In this document: piece after piece, positions 8,934 through 17,501 of the stretch | Layout of the letters: the number at the start of each line of letters is the position of its first letter | Numbering within the stretch: position 1 is the stretch's first letter | Source of the DNA: Pseudacidovorax sp. NFM-22 | GTDB lineage: Bacteria; Pseudomonadota; Gammaproteobacteria; Burkholderiales; Burkholderiaceae_C | Direction: 5' to 3' | Assembly (NCBI RefSeq): GCF_021401245.1 | Contig: NZ_JACBFY010000002.1 | Coordinates: 248,001 to 312,000, forward strand | Length of the DNA stretch: 64,000 nucleotides | Made by a program: the position numbers and the translations under genes | The notes under the pieces: model-generated | What the model was told of the DNA's origin: nothing | The model's database searches: none | The model's input: the letters and a program-made list of their open reading frames with translations, nothing else

Positions 8934-10157
8934 TCAGCCGCCGGGAAGTCCGGCCAGCACTTCGCCGTCACGCGCGACGATCTGCCCGCCCGCCACCACC
9001 AGCCGGCGCGGCGGCTGGGCCACGACCGCCTCGGCCGCCGTCTCGGCCTCGACGAGCACCAGGTCGGCCCGGGAGCCTGGTGCCAACCCGTAGGCCGCGA
9101 AGCCGCAGGCCCGCGCGCCGGCAGTGGTGACGCACGCCAGCGCCTCATCGATCTCGTCGTCGCGGCGCAGGTTGTAGCGCAGGCCGATCTGCATGGCGCG
9201 CGCCAGCATGTCGGGGCGGCCGTAGGGCGTCCAGGTGTCGCGGATGCCGTCGTTGCCGCCGGCCACCGTCACGCCGGCGGCGCGGGCGGCCAGCAGCGGC
9301 GGCACGGACCGCGAGGGCGGCGCGCTGGTGATGAGGGCCACGTCCAGTTCGGCCAGGCGCGCCAGCAGGGCCTGCACGTCGGCCGCGGGCAGATCGCCCA
9401 GGCAGAAGGCATGGCTCACCGCGACGCGGCCCTGCATGCCCAGCGCGGCGGTGCGCTCCAGGATCAGCCCGAGCGAGAAGGCGCCCATGGCGCCCGGCTC
9501 GTGCAGGTGGATGTCCAGCGGCTTGCCATGGCGCTCGGCCAGGCCGAAGAGCACATCGAGCGAACGCACCGGGTCGCCGTCGATGGCGCAGGGGTCCAGG
9601 CCGCCCAGCACATCGGCGCCCTCGGCCAGTGCGGCGCCCAGCAGCTCGGCGGTGCCGGGTCGCCCGAGCAGGCCGGACTGCGGAAAGGCCACGGTCTGGA
9701 TCTGCAGCCAGGGCGCGAGCGCCGCGGCGGTGCGCTGCACGCCCGCCAGGTGGCGCAGGCCGGCCTGGGTGTCGATGTCCACATGGCTGCGCAGCCGCGT
9801 GGTGCCGGCGGCCAGGAAGGCGCGCGCCAACCGCATCGACTGCGTGGCGGCGTCGTGGCCGCTGGCGGCGCGGAATTCGCGCTCGTTTTCGATGCGGTCG
9901 ATCAGCCGGTGGCCCACCGCGTTGCGGTACCAGGGCAGGCCCCAGAGCGTCTTGTCGAGGTGGGTGTGCGACTCCACCAGGCCCGGCAGCAGCAGGGCGT
10001 TGCCGCCCTCTTCTTCCGGCGTGCCGGCGGGTGGGGCGAGTTCAGGGCCGATCGCGGCGATCCGTCCCGCCTGCACCAGCACATCGATTGCAGCGCCCCC
10101 CATCGGCCGCACGCAGCGCAGCAACCAGGGCGCGTCCGTGGCGCGGGTCAGATCCAT
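8934..10157 (-). CDS. amidohydrolase family protein (cytosine-deaminase-like)
   Basis: A 407-residue metal-dependent hydrolase of the amidohydrolase superfamily. Metal-ligand motifs are [37 protein letters not shown] and [10 protein letters not shown], the pattern of the cytosine deaminase/isopropylammelide hydrolase group. No signal peptide. The start at 10157 has a gaggag ribosome-binding site in front. The substrate is unknown; related enzymes deaminate or hydrolyse cyclic nitrogen compounds. It is divergent from the Nudix-MBL gene across a 147-nt gap. The very long upstream ORF in this frame (to 12068) is antisense to the next genes and is not part of it. Confidence 0.85.
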   Translation of the reverse strand: MDLTRATDAPWLLRCVRPMGGAAIDVLVQAGRIAAIGPELAPPAGTPEEEGGNALLLPGLVESHTHLDKTLWGLPWYRNAVGHRLIDRIENEREFRAASGHDAATQSMRLARAFLAAGTTRLRSHVDIDTQAGLRHLAGVQRTAAALAPWLQIQTVAFPQSGLLGRPGTAELLGAALAEGADVLGGLDPCAIDGDPVRSLDVLFGLAERHGKPLDIHLHEPGAMGAFSLGLILERTAALGMQGRVAVSHAFCLGDLPAADVQALLARLAELDVALITSAPPSRSVPPLLAARAAGVTVAGGNDGIRDTWTPYGRPDMLARAMQIGLRYNLRRDDEIDEALACVTTAGARACGFAAYGLAPGSRADLVLVEAETAAEAVVAQPPRRLVVAGGQIVARDGEVLAGLPGG

Positions 10158-10304
10158 CCGGCTCTCCTCGGGGCCCGTCGGCCGGGGCCGGCGGCAGCCG
10201 GGCGCGCCGCCCGGCTTCGGGGCAAAGCGGCCATCATGCCATCGCGCCGACAAGGCCGCGACGACGGGCATGCGCGCATCGACCGCGCTGCTGATAATGC
10301 GGCG

Positions 10305-12005
10305 ATGCCCCGGCTCTCCCAGCAACTCCATCCCCCACGCGAACCGGCCCCTGCACGGGCGGCCGCCACCGTGCTGCTGTTGCGCGACACCGAGCTGGGC
10401 ATGGAGGTGCTGATGACCCGGCGCTCCGCCACGGCCAGCTTCGCCCCTGGCGCCTACGTCTTCCCCGGCGGTCGCGTGGACGAGGAGGACACCGACACCC
10501 GCCGCATCGCCCTGCGCCGCCGCACCCAGCCCCGGGTGCAACTCACCCACGCCATCGCCGCGGTGCGCGAGGCCTTCGAGGAACTGGGCGTGCTGCTGGC
10601 CGAGCATGCCGATGGCCGCCCCGTGAGCGCCGCCGAGGTCGCCGCTATGGACCGCAGCACGCCGCCGGCGGTGCCCTTCGCGCAGCAGTGCGCGCAGCGC
10701 GGCCTGCGGCTGGCCACCGACCGCGTGTTCGCCTTCGCGCACTGGATCACCGACCGCGACCTGCCCAAGCGCTTCGACGTGCTCTTCCTGGTGGCCCGCA
10801 TGCCGCCCGGCCAGACGCCGCAGGCCGACGAGTCCGAGCAATTCGAGCCCAGCTGGGTTCGCCCGGCCGACGCGCTGGAGCGCCATGCCGCCGGCCGCTT
10901 CGACATCATCTTTCCCACCATCCGCACGCTGCAGCGGCTGGCCACCTTTCCCAACGTGCATGCGGTGCTCGAAGCCTGCGCTGGCGAGCGTCCGCTGTGG
11001 AGCAGCTGCCCGCGCGCCGGCCTGCTCAAGGGCGAGGAAGCGCGCTACATGGAGCACGAGTCGCCGTACGGCGAGTTGGCCCTGGTCTGCCCCGACGGCC
11101 AGATCGGCCATGCGCTCGACTGGCAGCACGAGGCCCCCGTGCCGCTGCTGCACAACGTGCAGCGCCTCACAGCGCCCAACGGCAGCGTGATGACCGGCCC
11201 CGGCACCAACAGCTACCTCGTGGGCAACCGGGACAGCGGCTACATCGTGATCGACCCGGGCCCGAACGACTTCGACCACATCGGCCGGCTCTGGCGCGCC
11301 ACCCAGGGCGACATCCGCGCCATCGTCTGCACTCACTCGCACGCGGACCATTCGCCTGGCGCGCTGCCGCTGCAGGCGCTGTGCGAGAAGCGCCCGCCCA
11401 TCCTGGGCCTGCCCTCGGCGCCCACCGCCCGGCCCACCGCGCGCTTCACGCCCGACCGCGCCCTGGCGGACGGCGAGAGCCTCAAGCTCGAAGGCGGCCC
11501 GGCCGACGACGGCAGCGGCCAGCGCATTGCACACACGCTGCGCGTCCTGCACACGCCCGGGCATGCGGCCAACCACCTCTGCGTGGTGCTGGAGGAGGAC
11601 GGCCTGCTCTTCTCGGGCGACCACATCCTCAACGGCAGCACCACCGTCATCGATCCGCCGGACGGCAACATGAGCGACTACCTCGAGTCGCTGGACCGGC
11701 TGGACGAAGCCTGCGCGGCCTTCCACGTCGAGCACATCCTGCCGGCCCACGGCTACGTGCTGGGCGCGGCCCGCACCGCCATCGCCCGGCTCAAGGCCCA
11801 CCGGCTGCAGCGCGAGGCGAAGATCGCCGCCGCCATGCGCAAGAAGCCCAGCGGCACGCCGCAGGACTGGCTGGAGATGGCCTACGCCGACACGCCGCGC
11901 CACCTGTGGCCGGTGGCCGCGCGCTCGCTGGAGGCGCACATCGAGCGCATCCTGGTGCGCGCCTCCGAGCCGGCGCCGCAGCCCTCCAGCTTCGCACCCG
12001 AATGA
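10305..12005 (+). CDS. Nudix hydrolase / metallo-beta-lactamase-fold fusion protein
   Basis: A 566-residue two-domain protein. The first ~270 residues are Nudix-like, with TVLLLRDTELGMEVLMTRR, FVFPGG-type FPGGRVDEED and a REAFEELGVLL core; the box is interrupted between the glycine and REUxEE part, as in NUDT19-type CoA/nucleotide pyrophosphatases. The rest is a metallo-beta-lactamase domain with PGTNSYLVG, the zinc motif THSHADHSPG, HTPGHAANH, FSGDHILNGS and LPAHG, close to LACTB2-like hydrolases. Substrates are unknown. The start at 10305 begins right at the first residues resembling the family; TGATAAT lies just upstream. The stop overlaps the next ATG as ATGA. Confidence 0.82.
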   Translation: MPRLSQQLHPPREPAPARAAATVLLLRDTELGMEVLMTRRSATASFAPGAYVFPGGRVDEEDTDTRRIALRRRTQPRVQLTHAIAAVREAFEELGVLLAEHADGRPVSAAEVAAMDRSTPPAVPFAQQCAQRGLRLATDRVFAFAHWITDRDLPKRFDVLFLVARMPPGQTPQADESEQFEPSWVRPADALERHAAGRFDIIFPTIRTLQRLATFPNVHAVLEACAGERPLWSSCPRAGLLKGEEARYMEHESPYGELALVCPDGQIGHALDWQHEAPVPLLHNVQRLTAPNGSVMTGPGTNSYLVGNRDSGYIVIDPGPNDFDHIGRLWRATQGDIRAIVCTHSHADHSPGALPLQALCEKRPPILGLPSAPTARPTARFTPDRALADGESLKLEGGPADDGSGQRIAHTLRVLHTPGHAANHLCVVLEEDGLLFSGDHILNGSTTVIDPPDGNMSDYLESLDRLDEACAAFHVEHILPAHGYVLGAARTAIARLKAHRLQREAKIAAAMRKKPSGTPQDWLEMAYADTPRHLWPVAARSLEAHIERILVRASEPAPQPSSFAPE

Positions 12006-12796
12006 ACAACCCGCCCGATCGCCCACCGCGCGTGCGCGCCGCGCGCCGGCCGGACGATGCGCCGCCACGCAGGGACGCAGCCCGCAGCGCGGCCGCTTCC
12101 GCCCCCCCGGCCCCCGAAGACGGCGAGCGCCTGGCCAAGCGCGTGGCGGCCCTGCGCGGCTGCTCGCGGCGCGATGCCGAAATGCTGATCGCCCAGGGCG
12201 CCGTGCGCGTGGATGGCCAGCCGGCCGTGGCGCCGCAGCAGCGCGTCACGCCGGGCCAGCAGGTGGAGGTCGACGAGCGCGCGCAGCCGCGTGCCCTGCC
12301 TCCCGCCACTTTGCTGTGGCACAAGCCCGCGGGCGTGCCGGCCGATGCCCAGGACTGGGCCGTCGACCAACGCGTCGATGCCCATCCGCAGGCGCCCACG
12401 GCGCCGGGCCTCTTCATGCAGCAGCACTGCGCCGCCGCGCTGGGCGATGCGGCCAGCGGCCTGGTCGTCCACACGCAGGTGCGCGGCGTCTGGCGCCGGC
12501 TGGTGGACGAGGCGGGGTTGGTGGAGCACGAGTTCCTGGCCGAGGTGCAGGGCGAGCCGCAGCCAGCGCAACTGGCGGCGCTGCGCCCCGCCGCCGCCAG
12601 CCTTGCGCGCCAGGGTGGCGGCACCACAGGACTGCGGCTGGTGATCGCCGGTGCCGATGCCCACCGCGTCGCCGAGTTGTGCGACCGCGCGGGGCTGCGG
12701 CTGGTCGGCCTGCGCCGGCTGCGCATCGGCCGCGTGCCGCTGGCAGGACTGGCACCGGGACAGTGGCGGCTGCTGCGGGCCAGCGAGCGCTTCTAG
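12002..12796 (+). CDS. S4-domain / RsuA-type pseudouridine-synthase-like protein, catalytic Asp apparently lost
   Basis: 264 residues. After a disordered Arg/Pro/Ala N-terminus, an S4 RNA-binding domain is visible (ERLAKRVAALRGCSRRDAEMLIAQGAVRVDG, about 42-72). The remainder follows the RsuA/RluF layout: LLWHKPAGVP, HPQAPTAPGLF, ASGLVVHTQ, EHEFLAEVQ and a C-terminal GLRRLRIGRVPLAGLAPGQWR. In active enzymes the motif is GRLDxdTxGL; here it reads AALGDAASGL, so Gly stands where the catalytic Asp should be. It may bind RNA without modifying it. Translationally coupled to the Nudix-MBL gene through an ATGA overlap. Confidence 0.78.
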   Translation: MNNPPDRPPRVRAARRPDDAPPRRDAARSAAASAPPAPEDGERLAKRVAALRGCSRRDAEMLIAQGAVRVDGQPAVAPQQRVTPGQQVEVDERAQPRALPPATLLWHKPAGVPADAQDWAVDQRVDAHPQAPTAPGLFMQQHCAAALGDAASGLVVHTQVRGVWRRLVDEAGLVEHEFLAEVQGEPQPAQLAALRPAAASLARQGGGTTGLRLVIAGADAHRVAELCDRAGLRLVGLRRLRIGRVPLAGLAPGQWRLLRASERF

Positions 12797-12819
12797 CGCG
12801 CCCCACGGCCGCCACAAAG

Positions 12820-12847
12820 ACGAAACGCCAGCAAGCTGGCGTTTCGT
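12820..12847. terminator. bidirectional hairpin between the S4-protein gene and rnpB
   Basis: Perfect inverted repeat ACGAAACGCCAGC (12820-12832) and GCTGGCGTTTCGT (12835-12847). It lies 24 nt after the S4-gene stop on the plus strand and 14 nt after the rnpB 3' end on the minus strand, where it is followed by ctttgt. Best read as the terminator of both converging transcripts. Confidence 0.75.
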
Positions 12848-12860
12848 GGGGGTGTAAGTT

Positions 12861-13178
12861 GTGAAGCGCGCCGATACGCCGGATTCTGTGCACCGCGGTT
12901 GCCCGCGGTGTGACCGCCATCTGTCTGGGCCGCCGGTCACCCGGACGGCTCGATGCTACCTACCCGTGAACTCAGCGGGCCGCCTCGACGTTCACCTACT
13001 TGGTATTGCTGCGCGCAGAGATTGCCCGTTTCACCCGAACTGAATCGGCTCGTCTCTGTTGCTCTGATCCTCACCTCGCGATGGGGAGCCGTTAGCTCCT
13101 GCGCTGCCCTGTGCAGTCCGGACGTTCCTCCAGTGCCGCCTTTCGGCGATTGCACCAGCGGCGGTCTGGCGTGCTTCA
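12861..13178 (-). ncRNA. rnpB: RNase P RNA (class A)
   Basis: The catalytic RNA that processes the 5' ends of tRNAs. On the minus strand the 5' part reads gaagcacgccagaccgccgc; the conserved P4/CR-I region is ggaggaacgtccgga-like (around 13115-13135) with gcacagggcag following, and the 3' part carries cacagaatccggcgtatcgg before the terminal stem. These are hallmark class A elements, including the tRNA-CCA-binding loop region. Ends are set by eye from the P1 stem and may be off by a few nt. No protein gene is supported in this stretch. Confidence 0.93.
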
Positions 13179-13243
13179 CGGGCGCGATTATCCGTGATCG
13201 CCGCCGCGGGAAAGCCGCCGACACAGGCGCGCGGCCGAATCTC

Positions 13244-13254
13244 GCCACAATGGC
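13244..13254 (+). promoter_or_regulatory. GCCA-CAA-TGGC dyad, likely -10 region of the cysteine synthase gene
   Basis: An 11-nt dyad with 4-nt arms around CAA lies 47 nt upstream of the ATG at 13302. The embedded CACAAT resembles a -10 hexamer. The same 4-3-4 layout with a CAA centre appears before the gene at 17502 and before pyrC. Confidence 0.4.
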
Positions 13255-13301
13255 CGGTTCCATTCCTGTCCGCCCGAACCTTCCAAGGAGATGACGACGC
13301 C

Positions 13302-14222
13302 ATGAAAGCCAGCAGCATCCTCGACACCATCGGCCGCACGCCGCACGTGCGCATCAACAAGCTCTTCGGCAATGCCACGCAGCAGGTGTGGATCAAGTCC
13401 GAGCGCGGCAATCCGGGCGGCTCCATCAAGGACCGCATCGCCCTGGCCATGATCGAAGACGCCGAGAAGTCCGGCGCCCTCAAGCCCGGCGCCACCATCA
13501 TCGAGCCCACCTCCGGCAACACCGGCGTCGGCCTGGCCATGGTGGCGGCCGTCAAGGGCTACAAGCTGGTGCTGGTGATGCCCGAGAGCATGTCCATCGA
13601 GCGCCGCCGCCTGATGCTGGCCTACGGCGCCAGCTTCGACCTGACGCCCAAGGAAAAGGGCATGAAGGGCGCCATCGCCCGCGCCGAGGAACTGGTGGCC
13701 AGCACGCCCGGCGCCTGGATGCCGCAGCAGTTCAACAACCCGGCCAACGTCGACGTGCACGTGCGCACCACGGCCGAGGAGATCGCGGCCGACTTCCCCG
13801 ACGGCATCGACGCGATCATCACCGGCGTGGGCACCGGCGGCCACATCACCGGCTGCGCGCAGGTGCTCAAGAAGAAGTGGCCCAAGCTCAAGGTCTTCGC
13901 CGTCGAGCCGGTGGCCTCGCCGGTGCTGTCCGGCGGCAGCCCGGCACCGCACCCGATCCAGGGCATCGGCGCCGGCTTCGTGCCGCAGATCATGAAGACC
14001 GACCTGCTCGACGGCATCATCCAGGTCGACGCCGAGCCGGCGCGCGAGATGGCCCGCCGCTGCGCCCGCGAGGAAGGCATGCTGGTCGGCATCTCCTCCG
14101 GCGCCACGCTGGCGGCCATCGCCCAGAAGCTGCCCGAGTTGCCGGCCGACGCGGTGGTGCTGGGCTTCAACTACGACACCGGCGAGCGCTACCTGTCGGT
14201 GGAAGGCTTCCTGCCGGCCTGA
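13302..14222 (+). CDS. cysK: cysteine synthase (O-acetylserine sulfhydrylase), CysK-type
   Basis: A PLP enzyme that makes L-cysteine from O-acetylserine and sulfide. 306 residues, beginning [20 protein letters not shown]. The PLP Lys is Lys43 in [12 protein letters not shown]; the substrate loop [10 protein letters not shown], the phosphate-binding [10 protein letters not shown] and [12 protein letters not shown] are all present. A good caaggag ribosome-binding site lies 11 nt upstream. It could be called cysM in some annotations; the N-terminus is closer to the CysK type. A hairpin follows the stop. Confidence 0.9.
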   Translation: MKASSILDTIGRTPHVRINKLFGNATQQVWIKSERGNPGGSIKDRIALAMIEDAEKSGALKPGATIIEPTSGNTGVGLAMVAAVKGYKLVLVMPESMSIERRRLMLAYGASFDLTPKEKGMKGAIARAEELVASTPGAWMPQQFNNPANVDVHVRTTAEEIAADFPDGIDAIITGVGTGGHITGCAQVLKKKWPKLKVFAVEPVASPVLSGGSPAPHPIQGIGAGFVPQIMKTDLLDGIIQVDAEPAREMARRCAREEGMLVGISSGATLAAIAQKLPELPADAVVLGFNYDTGERYLSVEGFLPA

Positions 14223-14232
14223 GCAGGTGCGT

Positions 14233-14258
14233 GCGCAGCGCCGCTGGGTGCGCTGCGC
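14233..14258. terminator. hairpin between converging genes
   Basis: Inverted repeat GCGCAGCGC (14233-14241) and GCGCTGCGC (14250-14258) with an 8-nt loop, 10 nt after the cysteine synthase stop and before the end of the converging hydrolase gene. There is no T-tract, so termination by this structure alone is uncertain. Confidence 0.45.
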
Positions 14259-14279
14259 GGCCCCCAGCCTCCGCAGGCG

Positions 14280-15251
14280 TCAGTCCAGCGGTTCGCGACG
14301 GGCGAAACGCACCACGGTCACGCCGGCCCGCGCCTGCCGGGTGGAAGGCATGACCAGCACGCAGTCGTCGTAGGGCGTGGTCACCGGTTCGCCGTCGTTG
14401 TCCCCGATCACCGTGCCGGTGCGCGGAACCAGCGGCAGGCCGGCAAAGTCCTCGGAGAAGCGAAAGCGCTCGCTGCGGGCCACCACCGCACCGGTGACAT
14501 GCAAGGCCCACTGCCTCGGGGCATCGGGCTGGCGCCAACCGGCCAACAGGCCATCGGCTGCCGCGCGCGGCAGCGTGCCGGCCACGTCCAGGAAGCGCAC
14601 GCACTGGTCGCGCGCCACCCTCAGGCTCGCCGGATCGACATGGAACCCGCATTCGACGAGCAGCGAGCGGGTGCCGGGCTGCTGCGCATCGGAGGCGCCG
14701 AATCGGCCGAAGTCGCGCATGCGCACGCCGTCCTGGTGTCCCGCGTCCACCACCACGTGCGCCGGGGCACGCATCTGCCGGACCAGGGCGAGATTGCGCG
14801 GCTGCAGGCCGACCAGGGCCAGCGCCGGCCCCGGCTCGTGCATGGAATGCAGATCGAGCAGCCAGTCCGCGGCTTCGACGAACGGCCGCAACGCCGCGGC
14901 CCGCCGGCGCTCCCGGGAGCGCCCGTCGGCTAGGCGCTCCACCGTCCACTGGCGGTTCATGTCCTCGTCGACGAAGCGGGAGGCGTCATGCCGGTGCGCG
15001 TCGAACAGGTCGAAGGCCTCCAGGTTGCACCAGGCCAGCGTGAGCCCGCCGCGCACCGGTCGCACGCCCGCCTGGAGCAGACCCAGCACGGCCCAGGCGC
15101 CGCACAGTTCGTTGCCATGCACCAGGGCACTGACCATGACGCGCGGCCCTGGCAGCCCGGATTCGAAGTGCCAGACGCCCTCGACGCCGGTATTGCCGGC
15201 ACGCCAGGCAGCGATGTCGGGCGGAGACAGTGGGGTTGAAGCGGGGCTCAT
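14280..15251 (-). CDS. succinylglutamate desuccinylase/aspartoacylase family hydrolase
   Basis: A 323-residue M14-like zinc hydrolase that removes acyl groups from N-acyl amino acids. Zinc-site motifs are SALVHGNELCG near residue 43 and DLHSMHEPG; the general-base region is LLVECGFHVD. No signal peptide, so cytosolic. Its ATG overlaps the stop of the solute receptor gene (ATGA), which suggests that the receptor's ligand or its derivative is the substrate. Exact substrate is unknown. Confidence 0.85.
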   Translation of the reverse strand: MSPASTPLSPPDIAAWRAGNTGVEGVWHFESGLPGPRVMVSALVHGNELCGAWAVLGLLQAGVRPVRGGLTLAWCNLEAFDLFDAHRHDASRFVDEDMNRQWTVERLADGRSRERRRAAALRPFVEAADWLLDLHSMHEPGPALALVGLQPRNLALVRQMRAPAHVVVDAGHQDGVRMRDFGRFGASDAQQPGTRSLLVECGFHVDPASLRVARDQCVRFLDVAGTLPRAAADGLLAGWRQPDAPRQWALHVTGAVVARSERFRFSEDFAGLPLVPRTGTVIGDNDGEPVTTPYDDCVLVMPSTRQARAGVTVVRFARREPLD

Positions 15252-16228
15252 TCGCGGATCTTCGCGAAGTCGACGATCCGCTGGTATTTGGCGGTTTCGG
15301 CGTCCAGGAAGGTGGGCATGTCCACGGCCACCGGCGTGATCGAGGAGCCGCTGTCCTCCAGCTTCTTGCGCAGTTCCGGCGCCTTCAGGGCCTCGGCCAG
15401 GGCCGACCGCAGGCGCGCGGCGACGGGTGCGGGCAGCTGCGGCGGCGCCATCAACGCGAACCAGACGCCGATGTCGATGTTCTTAAGGGCCGCATGGTCG
15501 GCCAGCGGGGCAATGTCGGGGGCGACGGCAGACCGGTCTTTCTGCGTCAGGCCCAGGGCCACGACCTTGCCGCTGCGGATCTGCGGCAGGCCGCTGGACA
15601 GCACGAAGACGCCGAGATCGAGCGAACCGCCGATCAGGTCGGTGGTCAGGGGCCCCACCCCGCGATAGGGAATGTGCGTCATGAACAGCCCGGCCTGCTG
15701 CTTGAGCATCTCGCCGGCCAGATGGAGCGCCGTGCCGACGCCCGAGCTGCCATAGCTGTAATGGCCGGGGCGTGCCCGGACGGCCTGCAGCAACTGGTCG
15801 ACGCTGCGGATGCCGCTGGCGGTCGAAGCCACCAGCACCATCGGCTGCGACGCCACCAGGCCGATCGGCGTGAAGTCCCGCGGCGTGTATTTGACTGCGG
15901 GCGAGACGAGCCGGGCGATCGCGATCTCGTTGTTCGCGCCCAGCAGCAGCGTGTAGCCATCGGGCGCGGCCCGGACGACCTTCTGCGCACCGATGGTGCC
16001 CCCGGCACCGCCCAGGTTCTCGACGACGACGGGGACGCCGAGCACCTTGCCCAGCTGGTCCGCGACCGCCCGGCCGGTCAGGTCCGTGCTGCCGCCGGGC
16101 GGATACCCGACCACCAGGGTGATGGGCCGGCTGGGATAGGGATCCGTCTGCGCCCGTGCGGCCGGCAGCAGGAGCGCGGCGAGAAGGGCGGGCAGCATGA
16201 GCGCCCGAAGTCGGCGAAGGGGTGGCAT
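15248..16228 (-). CDS. tripartite tricarboxylate transporter substrate-binding protein (Bug family)
   Basis: A 326-residue periplasmic receptor. Residues 1-26 form a signal peptide ending in PAARA. The mature part shows the Bug pattern: YPSRPITLVVGYPPGGSTD, GAGGTIGAQKVVRAAPDGYTLLLG, YGSSGVGTALHLAGEM, and YRGVGPLTTDLIGG. No TctA/TctB membrane genes are nearby, so it is an orphan receptor as is common in Burkholderiales. It sits between a LysR gene upstream and an aspartoacylase-like enzyme with which it overlaps. Confidence 0.92.
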   Translation of the reverse strand: MPPLRRLRALMLPALLAALLLPAARAQTDPYPSRPITLVVGYPPGGSTDLTGRAVADQLGKVLGVPVVVENLGGAGGTIGAQKVVRAAPDGYTLLLGANNEIAIARLVSPAVKYTPRDFTPIGLVASQPMVLVASTASGIRSVDQLLQAVRARPGHYSYGSSGVGTALHLAGEMLKQQAGLFMTHIPYRGVGPLTTDLIGGSLDLGVFVLSSGLPQIRSGKVVALGLTQKDRSAVAPDIAPLADHAALKNIDIGVWFALMAPPQLPAPVAARLRSALAEALKAPELRKKLEDSGSSITPVAVDMPTFLDAETAKYQRIVDFAKIRE

Positions 16229-16345
16229 GGTGTCTCCTGTCTTGTTTCCGAGAACCCGGATTCTTCTGCCGGCCCGCCCGTCGGCCGTGCCCGATCGGCA
16301 CGACCTCGTGCCTTCTGCGCGCTCGATGCAGCGAAGGCAGGCCGC

Positions 16346-17239
16346 TCAGACAGGCACGACGGCCTCCCAAAGCCGCTCCGCCACGGGCGACAGGCGGCGC
16401 TTGTCGCGGACCATGCGCACCTCGAACCCGATTTCCATCGCCTTGCCCCCCAGCGGCACGATCTTCTTCTCCTGGCAGGCCCCCACCGCGAGCGACCAGG
16501 GCAGCCATGCCACGCCCAGGCCCTTGCGCACGTACTCCAGCAAGGCATCGGCCGAGTCGGCCTCGAGGATCTGCCTCAGCCGGGGTGCCTGCGCATGATT
16601 GGCCAAGTGGTCGGACACGAGGTGGCCCAGCGCCAGCGTGCCGGCATATGCCAGAAAGGGCGCCGGTCGACTGCCGTCCAGGCGAAACAGGGGCTGGCCG
16701 CTGGCCTGTGCGCGCGACACCGCCACCAGCCGGTCGTGCGCCACCGTGTGCTGGAGGTGCTGGGCGGGCCGCAGGCGCAAGGCGATCAGCGGATGGTGGT
16801 AGCTCAGCATGAAGTCGATCTCGCCCTGCTCCAACCGATGCAGCGCATCGGCCATCGAACCGGTGCGCACATGGACCATCGCCTCGGCCGTCAGCCCCCG
16901 CACCCGCCACAGCCAGTCGGCAGCGATGGTGCGCGCCAGCGTGCGTCCGGTTCCCAGCGTGAACACCGGCTGCCCGTGGCTCGTGCCGCTGCGCAGCTCG
17001 CGTTGTGCCGCGGCCAGGCCGTCCACCGTCTGCCTGGCATGATGCAGAAGCCGCTCCCCGGCCGCCGTCAGCGTCACCGGCGAACCTCCACGCGCCACGA
17101 GCGGTGCGCCCGCCCACCGCTCCAGTTCACGGATCCGGCGTCCGAAGGCCGGGTGCGTGACATGCCGCAACTCGGCCGCACGCGTGAAGCTGCGTGTCTG
17201 CGCCAACGCGACCAGATCCTCCAGCCATTTGATCTGCAT
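16346..17239 (-). CDS. LysR-family transcriptional regulator
   Basis: 297 residues with an N-terminal winged helix-turn-helix (MQIKWLEDLVALAQTRSF, RAAELRHVTHPAFGRRIRELERWAG) and a C-terminal substrate-binding domain. The METKW/QIKW-type start and AFxRRI recognition helix resemble the HypT-like LysR group, as does the second LysR at 43720. An aaggag site precedes the ATG at 17239. It is 117 nt upstream of the Bug receptor in the same direction and may control the receptor-hydrolase pair; the inducer is unknown. Confidence 0.9.
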   Translation of the reverse strand: MQIKWLEDLVALAQTRSFTRAAELRHVTHPAFGRRIRELERWAGAPLVARGGSPVTLTAAGERLLHHARQTVDGLAAAQRELRSGTSHGQPVFTLGTGRTLARTIAADWLWRVRGLTAEAMVHVRTGSMADALHRLEQGEIDFMLSYHHPLIALRLRPAQHLQHTVAHDRLVAVSRAQASGQPLFRLDGSRPAPFLAYAGTLALGHLVSDHLANHAQAPRLRQILEADSADALLEYVRKGLGVAWLPWSLAVGACQEKKIVPLGGKAMEIGFEVRMVRDKRRLSPVAERLWEAVVPV

Positions 17240-17447
17240 CCTTTGCTCCTTGCCGCTCCAGGCGTCGATGAAGTGGACGGGGCCGCCATCATCCCTTGAT
17301 CGACGACCGGAGCGCACGCCGCTCAACGTCGCGAGCGGAGCCCCGCGCGCTGCCTTGCGTACGATGTGCGCCCCCGCTGTCGCGGCGGGACGGTCGCCGG
17401 CGCATCGACCCGTTCGAGCGGCTGCACGACACAGCCCTCGCACCTCG

Positions 17448-17458
17448 GCGACAATCGC
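17448..17458 (+). promoter_or_regulatory. GCGA-CAA-TCGC dyad upstream of FAD dehydrogenase gene
   Basis: An 11-nt dyad with perfect 4-nt arms and a CAA centre, 43 nt upstream of the ATG at 17502. The embedded GACAAT is a plausible -10 hexamer. It lies in the 262-nt divergent region with the LysR gene at 17239. Confidence 0.4.
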
Positions 17459-17501
17459 GCCCTTCACCGCCCTCTGCCCGATCACCACGGGCCCCGCGCC
17501 G

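Noticed and set aside
7599-10304. Plus-strand extension upstream of the Nudix-MBL gene
   Set aside because: It is antisense to DUF484, dapF and the amidohydrolase; no family features appear before 10305.
8934-12068. 1044-codon minus-strand open frame
   Set aside because: Only its first third (to 10157) resembles a family. The rest is antisense to the Nudix-MBL gene and has the composition of a frame shadow in GC-rich DNA.
12861-13294. Small ORFs in the rnpB region
   Set aside because: The sequence is explained by RNase P RNA; the frames have no protein resemblance.
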